The notes beneath the pieces are model-generated. The model did not search any database and had not been told where the DNA came from. It saw nothing but the letters and a program-made list of their open reading frames with translations. This document shows positions 34,749 through 42,321 of a stretch of 64,000 nt of DNA, one piece after another. Within the stretch, counting starts at the first letter, position 1, and the number at the start of each line of letters is the position of its first letter. Source of the stretch: Arthrobacter sp. ISL-85 (GTDB lineage: Bacteria; Actinomycetota; Actinomycetes; Actinomycetales; Micrococcaceae); contig NZ_JAGGPQ010000007.1 in NCBI RefSeq assembly GCF_018613675.1, forward strand, positions 62,001 to 126,000, read 5' to 3'. The position numbers were made by a program, and so were the translations under genes.

Positions 34749-35698
34749 CCACTCGCAACATCGCCGTCGTCGGCTCAGGCTACATGGGCGGCGGAATCGC
34801 CCAGGTCCTGGCACTTGCCGGAGCCCGCGTGGCACTGGCCGACGTCTCCGCCGAAATCGCCCGCAGCAACTACGAGCGGCTCTTGAAGGAATCCGATGAG
34901 TTCGTGGCAGCCGGGCTCTTCCCGGCCAACGCCACAGACCTGCTCAAGGAAAACCTGTGGGCAGCCAAGGACATCGAAGAAGCGGTGGCCGACGCCGAGT
35001 ACATCGAGGAGGCCGTGCCGGAAATCCTCGAGATCAAGCACGCCACCCTGGGCCGGATCAGCGCCGCTGCCCGCCCCGACGCCATCATCGGTTCGAACAC
35101 GTCCACCATCTCCATCGCGAAGCTGGCCGAAGTGGTGGACAACCCGGAGCGGTTCCTGGGAGTCCACTTCTCCAACCCGGCCCCCTTCATCCCCGGCGTG
35201 GAGGTCATCCCGCACGAGGGTACCTCCGAGGCCACCGTCCAGGCGGCCCGCACCATTGTGGGGGAGACCGGCAAGGAAACGGCCACCGTCAAGGACGTCA
35301 CCGGCTTCGTGCTGAACCGGCTCCAGTACGCCCTCTTCCATGAAGCCGCCCAGGTGGTGGAGGAAGGCATCGCCACCGCAGAGGACGTGGACACCCTGGT
35401 GCGGACCACCTTCGGTTTCCGGCTGCCGTTCTTCGGCCCCTTCGCCATCGCGGACATGGCCGGGCTGGACGTTTACGCATTCTGCTACAAGTCGCTGCAG
35501 AACGGCTTCCCGGAACGGTTCGCCACGCCCAAAATCCTGCAGGAAAAGGTCGACGCCGGCCAGCTCGGTACCAAGACCGGCTCCGGATTCCTCGACGTCC
35601 CCGCCGACCGCACTGCAGCCCTGGTTGCCTACCGGAACAAGGCCTACGTCGCCATGCAGAAGCTCATCGAGGACCTGGGCCCGGCACCCCTGTCCTAG
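34745..35698 (+). CDS. 3-hydroxyacyl-CoA-dehydrogenase-like NAD-dependent dehydrogenase
   Basis: 317 residues: Rossmann motif [13 protein letters not shown] (about 8-20), GSNTSTIS (Ser near 118), [18 protein letters not shown] (His near 139), and a helical C-terminal domain with [15 protein letters not shown] and [20 protein letters not shown]. The active-site His/Asn context belongs to the group that also includes L-gulonate 3-dehydrogenase, so a sugar-acid or polyol substrate is more likely here than an acyl-CoA. It is embedded in the tetritol operon, but no published tetritol route uses it. Confidence 0.75.
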   Translation: MTTRNIAVVGSGYMGGGIAQVLALAGARVALADVSAEIARSNYERLLKESDEFVAAGLFPANATDLLKENLWAAKDIEEAVADAEYIEEAVPEILEIKHATLGRISAAARPDAIIGSNTSTISIAKLAEVVDNPERFLGVHFSNPAPFIPGVEVIPHEGTSEATVQAARTIVGETGKETATVKDVTGFVLNRLQYALFHEAAQVVEEGIATAEDVDTLVRTTFGFRLPFFGPFAIADMAGLDVYAFCYKSLQNGFPERFATPKILQEKVDAGQLGTKTGSGFLDVPADRTAALVAYRNKAYVAMQKLIEDLGPAPLS

Positions 35699-35776
35699 CC
35701 GCGCCACTCCCGCAACGGCGCCGCCCAGCGGCGCCGTTGCCGTGACCGAAACCTACCTCACCGGAAGGAACATTCC

Positions 35777-36544
35777 ATGACACCATTTCCCGCAGACCGC
35801 ACCGTGATCGTGACCGGCGCCGTCTCTGAACGCGGCATCGGCCGGGCCACCGCGGACTACCTCGCCGAGCGCGGCTGGAACATCGGCGTAATCGACCTTG
35901 ACGACGCGGCCAGCAAGAACCTGGCCAAGGAACTGGCCGAAAAGCACGGCGTCAGGGCCCACGGCGCCGGGGCCAACATTGGTGACGAAGCCTCGGTCCG
36001 GGCCGCCATCGACGAGATCGAGGCCGAACTTCCCCAGCTGGTGGCCCTGGCGAACATCGCCGGCGTCAGCTCACCCGTTCCCTACCTCGAGCTCGACGGC
36101 GCCGAGTGGGACCGCGTGCTGAACATCAACATGAACGGTGTCCACTACGCCACCCGCCGGGCGGCCGAATCGATGGTGAAGAACCGGCTGGGACGGATCG
36201 TCAACATTTCCTCGGTCTCCGCACAGCGCGGCGGCGGCACGTTCAGCAAGACACCGTATTCGGTGGCCAAGGCCGGCGTCATCGGCCTGACCCGGGCCAC
36301 CGCCCGCGAACTGGGCGAGTATGACATCACCGTCAACGCCATCTCGCCGGGTCCGATCGACACGGACATTATGGGCGGTACCCTCAGCGAGGAACGCAAG
36401 GATGAGCTGGTGAAGGACCTGGTGGTGAACCGGGTGGGCACCACACGCGACATCGCGGCAGCCATTTCCTTCCTGATTGGCGAGGATGCCGGCTACATCT
36501 CAGGCCAGACGCTGAACGTCGACGGCGGCCTGTACATGCACTGA
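35777..36544 (+). CDS. SDR oxidoreductase, probable polyol (tetritol) dehydrogenase
   Basis: 255 residues; cofactor motif TGAVSERGIG, NIAGVSS, catalytic S-Y-K set (NISSVSAQRGGG, YSVAK) and GPIDTDIMGGTLSEERK. It is a duplicate of the SDR at 29745-30521 with about half the residues shared. It is followed by a permease that is itself a duplicate of the first permease. Oxidation of threitol or erythritol at C2 is the likely reaction; D- versus L-specificity is not readable. Confidence 0.8.
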   Translation: MTPFPADRTVIVTGAVSERGIGRATADYLAERGWNIGVIDLDDAASKNLAKELAEKHGVRAHGAGANIGDEASVRAAIDEIEAELPQLVALANIAGVSSPVPYLELDGAEWDRVLNINMNGVHYATRRAAESMVKNRLGRIVNISSVSAQRGGGTFSKTPYSVAKAGVIGLTRATARELGEYDITVNAISPGPIDTDIMGGTLSEERKDELVKDLVVNRVGTTRDIAAAISFLIGEDAGYISGQTLNVDGGLYMH

Positions 36545-36629
36545 CGGCTCCAGTTCCGGGCGCCGCCACAAGCCCCGCAGGCCGCCGGCCCGCGGGAACC
36601 ACCAACGTCACCACTCGAAGGAGAGTGCT

Positions 36630-37976
36630 GTGTCAGAAACAACCGCAACATCCAAGGAACTTCTGGCCCGTCCGGTCCTGAAGTCCGCGATTTCCAAGGC
36701 GGCCCGCCGGCTCATGCCGATGCTGGTCATCCTCTACGTCGTATCATTCCTGGACCGCACCAACGTCGGCTTCGCCGAGGCGGCCCTGGGGGCCGACAAG
36801 GGGGTGTCCGCCGGGGCCTTTGCCCTCGGTGCCGGCATCTTCTTCATCGGCTACGCGATCTTCGAGATCCCCAGCAACCTGCTGCTCAAGAAGGTCGGAG
36901 CCAAGATCTGGCTGGCACGCATCGCCATCACTTGGGGCATCGTCTCCGCGTGCTTCGCGTTCGTGCAGGGCGAGACGTCGTTCGTGATCCTGCGTTTCCT
37001 CCTCGGCGTGACCGAAGCCGGCCTGTTCCCCGGCGTGATCATGTACCTCGCCGAATGGTTCCCCAACAAGGTGCGCGTGCAGATGTTCGCAATCTTCTAC
37101 CTGGCCCAGCCGTTCTCCCAGATGATCGGTAACCCGCTTTCCGGCTGGCTGATCAACATCGGTGACCAGGTTCCCGGCCTGCACGGCTGGCAGGTCATGT
37201 TCTTCGTCGAAGGCCTCCTGGCCACCTTGGCGGGCATCGCGGCATTCTTCTTCCTGATCAACGGCCCGGAGAAGGCCAAGTTCCTCAACAACGAGGAAAA
37301 GTACGCGCTCAAGGAAGTCATGGCGCTGGAGGACACCATCAAGGACGAGACCGGCCCGCGCGGCATCCTTGCCGCCCTGCGCAACGGCCGCGTCTGGTAC
37401 TTCACCCTGATCTACTTCTGCCTGCAGATCGCTGTTTACGGTGTGACGTTCTTCCTGCCGCAGCAGGTGTCCTCCCTGACCGGGCAGAAGGTGGGACTCG
37501 CCGTCGGCCTGCTGATCGCCGTCCCCTGGTTCTTCGGCATCTTCTCCTGCTACTTCATCGGCAAGGCCGCAAATACCGTGAACAAGCGCCGCAAGTTCGG
37601 CACCATCCTGTTCATCTCCACCGGCCTGTGCATCTTTGGTTCCGCCTGGGCCGGAACCAACCACCAGCCGTTCCTGGGCATGATCTTCATAACCCTGGCA
37701 GTCTGCAGCTTCCTGGCCGTCGGCCCCGTGGTGTGGGCTTATCCCACCGCGTTCCTGGCCGGTTCAGCTGCCGCCGCCGGCATCGGACTGATCAACTCCT
37801 TGGGCAACCTGGGCGGCTTCGTCGCGCCCATCCTCCGGACCGCGGTCAATGAGGCCACGCAGTCGCCAACCGGTTCCATGGGCGTTTACGCCCTGGGTGT
37901 CCTGCCATTCGTGGCTGCGGCGATGATGTTCGCCACCAAGCGGTTCAAGAACAAGGCCGACGACCTGCTCGACTGA
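36630..37976 (+). CDS. MFS permease, ACS family (second of the island)
   Basis: 448 residues, 12 helices. ACS-type start (RLMPMLVILYVVSFLDRTNVGFAEA) and GYAIFEIPSNLLLKKVGAKIWLARI, closely paralleling the permease at 28386. The GTG start at 36630 follows GAAGGAGAG. The TIM-like isomerase follows 28 bases later. It probably imports a polyol or sugar acid for this pathway. Confidence 0.87.
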   Translation: MSETTATSKELLARPVLKSAISKAARRLMPMLVILYVVSFLDRTNVGFAEAALGADKGVSAGAFALGAGIFFIGYAIFEIPSNLLLKKVGAKIWLARIAITWGIVSACFAFVQGETSFVILRFLLGVTEAGLFPGVIMYLAEWFPNKVRVQMFAIFYLAQPFSQMIGNPLSGWLINIGDQVPGLHGWQVMFFVEGLLATLAGIAAFFFLINGPEKAKFLNNEEKYALKEVMALEDTIKDETGPRGILAALRNGRVWYFTLIYFCLQIAVYGVTFFLPQQVSSLTGQKVGLAVGLLIAVPWFFGIFSCYFIGKAANTVNKRRKFGTILFISTGLCIFGSAWAGTNHQPFLGMIFITLAVCSFLAVGPVVWAYPTAFLAGSAAAAGIGLINSLGNLGGFVAPILRTAVNEATQSPTGSMGVYALGVLPFVAAAMMFATKRFKNKADDLLD

Positions 37977-38004
37977 GCACGTCACCATCCACGCAAGGAA
38001 ACCC

Positions 38005-38823
38005 ATGAGCACCTCCGGCAGCAGCGCAGGAAACGGCGTCCTCTACATCGGTGTCAGCACCAAAATGTACCTGGGCTACCAGGCAAGCCTGCGCTGGCTG
38101 TCGGAGGTGCGCTCCATTGTGGACGACAGGCCCGGACTGGGTACGGGTTCCGTCAAGGACGCCCCGGTCCGGGTCTTCGTCATCCCATCCTTCCCCGTCC
38201 TGGAACCCGCCGCGCGGATCCTGGCCGGCTCACCCGTACTGCTCGGAGCGCAGAACTGCGCCTGGGGGGACGGGGCATTAACCGGGGAAGTCAGCCCCGG
38301 CATGCTGGCCGAGCTTGGCGTCTCACTCGTCGAGATCGGACACGCCGAACGACGCAAACTCTTTGGCGAGGACGACTCCGTGGTGGCACGCAAGGTGCGT
38401 GCCGCCGTCGGCCATTCCCTCACCCCGCTACTCTGCATCGGCGAGCCTGACAGGCTCGACGCCGTGGCTGCCGCCGCCTTCTGCGTGGCGCAGGTCCAGG
38501 CCGCCACGGACGGCGACCCCGCCCTGCTCAGCCGCCTGGTTCTTGCCTACGAGCCGGTGTGGGCCATCGGCGCGCAGGAACCCGCCCCGCCTGAGCACAT
38601 CAACGCCGTGCTGGCGCAAATCCTGGCCGAGCTGGGTCCCGGCTGCCCCCTCATCTACGGTGGCAGCGCGGGGCCCGGACTGCTTCCCCGGCTGCCCGCC
38701 GCGGACGGACTCTTCCTTGGCCGCTTCGCCCACGACGCAGCGAACCTGGGCCGTGTATTGGACGAAGCCCTCCTCCTGCGTCAGACCGACGCGCCCGCCA
38801 GCAGCTCATCCAGCCGCTCGTAG
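38005..38823 (+). CDS. Triosephosphate-isomerase-like tetrulose phosphate isomerase
   Basis: 272 residues with the TIM catalytic set kept: K20 (STKMYLG), H113 (EIGHAERRKLFGED), E183 (LAYEPVWAIG), and the phosphate loop YGGSAGP. The Lys context (TKMY rather than NWKMN) marks it as the EryH/LerI branch, which converts L-erythrulose 1-phosphate to D-erythrulose 4-phosphate, feeding the RpiB-like isomerase. It is not the glycolytic enzyme. Its last 43 bases overlap the convergent SRPBCC gene, which is unusual and suggests one annotated end could be a late addition. Confidence 0.82.
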   Translation: MSTSGSSAGNGVLYIGVSTKMYLGYQASLRWLSEVRSIVDDRPGLGTGSVKDAPVRVFVIPSFPVLEPAARILAGSPVLLGAQNCAWGDGALTGEVSPGMLAELGVSLVEIGHAERRKLFGEDDSVVARKVRAAVGHSLTPLLCIGEPDRLDAVAAAAFCVAQVQAATDGDPALLSRLVLAYEPVWAIGAQEPAPPEHINAVLAQILAELGPGCPLIYGGSAGPGLLPRLPAADGLFLGRFAHDAANLGRVLDEALLLRQTDAPASSSSSRS

Positions 38824-39263
38824 CCCTCGGACATGCCGCCCTCCATTCCTGAGTGCAGCATGCCGTCCCGCGCCTCCATGCTCTGGTACATGGCGTGGCC
38901 CCGCAGCCGGCAGCGGCCGCCGTCGAGCTCTTCAAAGGTCATGGACTCCAGGCTGACCGAGTCCGGATAGCCGCCGAACTCGAAGGTCTGCAGGGCTAGC
39001 TCGTTCTCGCGCACCGTGTGGAAGATCCCGCGGAACTCATACGGCACCCCCTCAGGGCCCGTGTGAATGTACCGGTAGCTTCCGCCGGTGCGGAAATCGT
39101 AGTGGTCCATTTCCATCTTCATGCCCCGCGGGCCCAGCCATTGGGCCACCAGCTGAGGGTCTTTGTGCGCCCGGAACACCTCTGCCACCGGAAAGTCGAA
39201 CTCCCGCTCGAAGTCGATATAGGGGAGTCCTTCGGGGGCCGTGATCTTCAGTGAATTGGTCAT
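38781..39263 (-). CDS. SRPBCC/AHSA1-type protein
   Basis: 160 residues with the Activator-of-Hsp90 homology-1 pattern (FDFPVAEVFRAHKDPQLVAQWLGP, DFRTGGSYRYIH, FRGIFHTV, ESMTFEELDGGRCRL). Members form a hydrophobic ligand-binding cup. It is translated with the upstream ArsR gene (4-base overlap), a very common pair. Function is unknown beyond being the presumed target of that regulator. The C-terminus overlaps the TIM-like gene on the other strand by 43 bases. Confidence 0.82.
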   Translation of the reverse strand: MTNSLKITAPEGLPYIDFEREFDFPVAEVFRAHKDPQLVAQWLGPRGMKMEMDHYDFRTGGSYRYIHTGPEGVPYEFRGIFHTVRENELALQTFEFGGYPDSVSLESMTFEELDGGRCRLRGHAMYQSMEARDGMLHSGMEGGMSEGYERLDELLAGASV

Positions 39264-39652
39264 CTCTTGTCCTTTGCCTTTGGCGCCGCTTGCCCGGCGC
39301 TGGATTCAAGCACGGCATCAAGGCTGCGGAACTGCCCTTCGCGGACCAACCGGTACTGGTCGATCCACGCAGTCAGCGACTCAAGCCGCGCGGGGTTCAG
39401 GTGCACGGGACGGCGCTGGGCATCCCTGCTGCGGGTCACCAGCTGCGCCTGCTCGAGTACCTGGATGTGCTTCGAGACTGCCTGCTTGGAAATCTCGAAG
39501 GGTTCCGCCAATTCATTGACCGTGGCGGGACCCCTGCTCAGGCGGGCGATGATGTTGCGGCGGACGGGGTCGGCCAGGGCCAGGAAAGCTACGTCCAGGG
39601 CCGCGTCATCATCAGACACCCTTCGCGTCTCTCTTGTAATCAACGTTTTCAT
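39260..39652 (-). CDS. ArsR-family regulator
   Basis: 130 residues: winged helix (LADPVRRNIIARLSRGPATV, then FEISKQAVSKHIQVLEQAQLV) with no cysteine metal-binding motif, so it is not a metal sensor of the classic kind. It is the first gene of a two-gene unit with the SRPBCC protein. ATCAA-N8-TTGAT (39655-39672) just upstream of its start is a probable autoregulatory operator. The C-terminal tail is charged. Confidence 0.83.
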   Translation of the reverse strand: MKTLITRETRRVSDDDAALDVAFLALADPVRRNIIARLSRGPATVNELAEPFEISKQAVSKHIQVLEQAQLVTRSRDAQRRPVHLNPARLESLTAWIDQYRLVREGQFRSLDAVLESSAGQAAPKAKDKR

Positions 39653-39654
39653 TT

Positions 39655-39672
39655 ATCAACCTTGCGATTGAT
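39655..39672. promoter_or_regulatory. Candidate ArsR operator
   Basis: ATCAA (39655-39659) and TTGAT (39668-39672), spaced by 8 bases, lie three bases upstream of the ArsR start codon. Confidence 0.4.
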
Positions 39673-39710
39673 TAATGATAGCCCTGCTGCTGCGCGTCGC
39701 GCAAGAGGTC

Positions 39711-39752
39711 TTGTATTCCTGAAATGCAATTTGTTAGTATGTCAGTACAAAC
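39711..39752 (+). promoter_or_regulatory. Tautomerase promoter with iol-type operator
   Basis: TTGTAT (39711-39716), 18-base spacer, TAGTAT (39735-39740). ATGTCAGTACAAAC (39739-39752) overlaps the end of the -10 and recurs exactly at 40229-40242 before iolC. Confidence 0.6.
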
Positions 39753-39771
39753 TATTTGAGGGAGAAGATTC

Positions 39772-40176
39772 ATGCCGCTTGTTCGCATTGACGTCAATGA
39801 AGGACGCACCGCCGAGGATCTGCAGCAGTTGAGCCGCGGCATCCACGACGCCATCCTCGCGGAGTATGGCATCCCGGAGCGGGACTACTTCCACATCCTT
39901 ACCGAGCACCCGCAGGGCCAGATCTTCGCCCAAGATGCCGGGCTGGGCTTTGAACGCACCGGGGGAGTGGTGATGATCCAGATCTTTACCCAGGGCGGTC
40001 GGTCCCAGGAGGCCAAACAACGGCTCTTTGCCGCCGTGGCCGAAAAGCTCGCCGCGGTGGGGGTGGCCGGCCAGGACGTCTTCATTGGCTATGTCGAAAA
40101 TACTGCCGGCGACTGGTCCTTCGGGTTCGGCAGGGCGCAGTACGTCACAGGCGAGTTGGCGGTCCCAAAGAAGTAG
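39772..40176 (+). CDS. Tautomerase-family protein
   Basis: 134 residues that begin Met-Pro-Leu-Val, so removal of Met exposes the catalytic N-terminal proline (P1 of the mature enzyme). Longer than 4-oxalocrotonate tautomerase (about 62) and similar to the double-length tautomerases (VVMIQIFTQGGRS, DVFIGYVENTAGDWSFG). Such enzymes catalyse keto-enol shifts or dehalogenations. Its promoter carries the same operator as iolC, so I infer a role in inositol use, perhaps on a diketo intermediate. Confidence 0.83.
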   Translation: MPLVRIDVNEGRTAEDLQQLSRGIHDAILAEYGIPERDYFHILTEHPQGQIFAQDAGLGFERTGGVVMIQIFTQGGRSQEAKQRLFAAVAEKLAAVGVAGQDVFIGYVENTAGDWSFGFGRAQYVTGELAVPKK

Positions 40177-40181
40177 CGCAA

Positions 40182-40212
40182 ACGCACCCGTTGATTGGGG
40201 ACGGGTGCCGCC
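40182..40212 (+). terminator. Hairpin after the tautomerase gene
   Basis: GCACCCGT (40184-40191) pairs perfectly with ACGGGTGC (40201-40208), loop of 9. Confidence 0.55.
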
Positions 40213-40228
40213 AACTTCGGTTGTAAGC

Positions 40229-40250
40229 ATGTCAGTACAAACCTTTGACA
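40229..40250 (+). promoter_or_regulatory. iol operator and -35 element upstream of iolC
   Basis: ATGTCAGTACAAAC (40229-40242) is an exact copy of the tautomerase site; its complement contains TGTACTGACAT. TTGACA (40245-40250) follows as a -35 element, with no strong -10. Confidence 0.55.
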
Positions 40251-40364
40251 GGACATTCGATCTAGGGCAAAGTAGTGCATGTGGCCCACGCCACGGCCTG
40301 CCAGTCCCGGAACTCCTGCTCCTCAAAGGACCCGAGTTCGACACCAGAAAGGTCCACGATCACC

Positions 40365-41384
40365 GTGACCCACGAGCTTCTTACGATCGGGCGCATCAGC
40401 GTTGATATCTACCCGAACGACATCGGGGTTGGCCTGGAGGACGTTAATTCCTTCGGCAAATACCTTGGCGGTTCACCGTCGAATGTCGCTGTTGCCGCTG
40501 CCCGCCATGGCCGCAGGACGGGTGTCATCACCCGCACCGGGGACGACGCATTCGGCACTTACCTGCACCGCGAGCTGCGCAAGTTCAACGTCGACGACAC
40601 GTTCGTCACGCCGGTGAAGGACTGGCCCACGGCGGTGACCTTCTGCGCGATCAAGCCGGCCACGGACGAGTTCCCGCTGTACTTCTACGGCCGTTTCCCC
40701 ACGGCGCCGGACCTGCAGATCAAGGCGGAAGAGCTGGACCTGGACGCCATCCGTGAGGCCGGGATCTTCTGGTCTACGGTGACCGGCCTGTGCCAGGAAC
40801 CCTCCCGCTCCGCGCACATCGCCGCCCATGAAGCCCGTCCCCGTACCGACCTGGCCGAGGGACAGTTCACCGTCCTGGACCTGGACTACCGGCCCATGTT
40901 CTGGGCGTCCGAGGACGAGGCCCGAGCAGAAGTGGCCAAGATCCTCCCGCACGTCACCGTGGCGATCGGCAATGACAAGGAATGCGCCGTCGCCGTGGGT
41001 GAAGGAACGCCTGATGAGCAGGCGGACCGGCTGCTGGACGCCGGCGTCGAGATCGCCGTCGTCAAGCTCGGCGCCGAAGGCGTGATGGCCAAGACCCGCA
41101 CCGAACGCGTGGTTTCCGCCCCCGTCCCGGTGGAAACCCTGAACGGATTGGGCGCCGGCGATTCGTTCGGTGGCGCCTTCTGCCATGGACTGCTGTCCGG
41201 CTGGCCGCTGGCCGAGGTCCTGGATTACGCCAACGCCGCCGGCGCCATTGTCGCCTCCCGCCTGTCCTGCGCGGATGCGATGCCGACGCCGGATGAGGTC
41301 ACCTCACTCCTGGCCGAACGCGGCCGTCCGGTTCCCGGCACCGCTGCCGCCGCACAGCTCGCCACCGAAGGAGCAGCACTGTGA
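40365..41384 (+). CDS. iolC: 5-dehydro-2-deoxygluconokinase
   Basis: 339 residues, PfkB-family kinase (LTIGRISVDIYP, GGSPSNVAVAAARHG, and the anion-hole/catalytic motif GLGAGDSFGGAF with D266). IolC phosphorylates 2-deoxy-5-keto-gluconate in myo-inositol breakdown. The GTG at 40365 is the start matching the family; a longer open frame upstream has no homology and covers the operator. AGAAAGG lies 12 bases before it. The stop overlaps the next gene. Confidence 0.92.
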   Translation: MTHELLTIGRISVDIYPNDIGVGLEDVNSFGKYLGGSPSNVAVAAARHGRRTGVITRTGDDAFGTYLHRELRKFNVDDTFVTPVKDWPTAVTFCAIKPATDEFPLYFYGRFPTAPDLQIKAEELDLDAIREAGIFWSTVTGLCQEPSRSAHIAAHEARPRTDLAEGQFTVLDLDYRPMFWASEDEARAEVAKILPHVTVAIGNDKECAVAVGEGTPDEQADRLLDAGVEIAVVKLGAEGVMAKTRTERVVSAPVPVETLNGLGAGDSFGGAFCHGLLSGWPLAEVLDYANAAGAIVASRLSCADAMPTPDEVTSLLAERGRPVPGTAAAAQLATEGAAL

Positions 41385-42319
41385 CCCTCACTCCTGTGAC
41401 CCCTGACACTGCCGTGGACGACGATCCGCGCCGCTATGAGCACCTGAGCACCATCCGCCTCGAAGACCCGGAAGCCGTGGCCCGCGCGGCGAAGTCCCGA
41501 CGCCGCCACCCTGGCGTGAAGGCCGGGCGGCAGAACTTCATCGTCGCCGCCGACCACCCCGCCCGCGGCGCCCTGGCTGTCGGCAGCGATCCGGTGGCCA
41601 TGGCGGACCGGCGCCAGTTGCTGGACCGGCTGCAGATCGCCCTGGCCAACCCGGCCGTTGACGGTGTCCTGGCCTCCCCGGACATCATGGACGACCTGCT
41701 CCTGCTCGGCGCACTGGAGGGCAAACTGCTGTTCGGCTCCATGAACCGTGGCGGCCTGGCAGGGCTGGTCAACGAACTCGACGACCGGTTCACCGGCCAC
41801 ACCGCAGCTGCCCTGGAGGCACTGGGAGCGGACGGCGGGAAGATGCTGACCCGGATCTGCCTGGGCGACCCCGATACCGTGGTGACCCTCGAAGCCACCG
41901 CACGGGCCATCGATTCCCTGGCGGAGCGGAAGCTGATCGCCATGGTGGAGCCGTTCCTGTCCGTCCGCGAAAACGGTAGGGTCCGCAACGACTTGTCCAC
42001 CAACGCCGTGATCAAGTCCGTGGCGATCGCGGAGGGCCTGGGGTCCACCAGCGCCTACACGTGGATGAAGCTTCCCGTGGTGGCGGAGATGGAACGCGTT
42101 ATGGCAGCCACCACCATGCCCACCGTCCTGCTGGGCGGTGACCCGTCGGGGTCCCAGGACGAGGTCTTCGCCACCTGGCAGGCTGCGCTGGCCCTTCCCG
42201 GCGTCCGGGGCCTTACAGTTGGCCGCACCCTGCTCTACCCTGCCGACGGGGACGTCGCGGGCGCGGTCGCCACGGCTGCCTCGCTCCTCCACCACACCAC
42301 TGACATTCCGGAGAACTAG
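41381..42319 (+). CDS. Cgl0159-type (beta/alpha)8 aldolase of inositol catabolism
   Basis: 312 residues of the Cgl0159 family, a class I aldolase-like barrel (NFIVAADHPARGALAVG, GSMNRGGLAG, GADGGKMLTRI with the candidate Schiff-base Lys, TVGRTLLYP). In actinobacterial iol clusters it stands in the place of IolJ and should cleave 2-deoxy-5-keto-gluconate 6-phosphate into dihydroxyacetone phosphate and malonate semialdehyde. The GTG start overlaps the iolC stop (GTGA). Confidence 0.82.
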   Translation: MTLTPVTPDTAVDDDPRRYEHLSTIRLEDPEAVARAAKSRRRHPGVKAGRQNFIVAADHPARGALAVGSDPVAMADRRQLLDRLQIALANPAVDGVLASPDIMDDLLLLGALEGKLLFGSMNRGGLAGLVNELDDRFTGHTAAALEALGADGGKMLTRICLGDPDTVVTLEATARAIDSLAERKLIAMVEPFLSVRENGRVRNDLSTNAVIKSVAIAEGLGSTSAYTWMKLPVVAEMERVMAATTMPTVLLGGDPSGSQDEVFATWQAALALPGVRGLTVGRTLLYPADGDVAGAVATAASLLHHTTDIPEN

Positions 42320-42321
42320 CA

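Noticed and set aside
38005-38823. Glycolytic triosephosphate isomerase (tpiA)
   Set aside because: The Lys context (TKMY), extra C-terminal tail and position in the tetritol island fit the EryH/LerI branch better; the glycolytic gene normally sits with gap and pgk.
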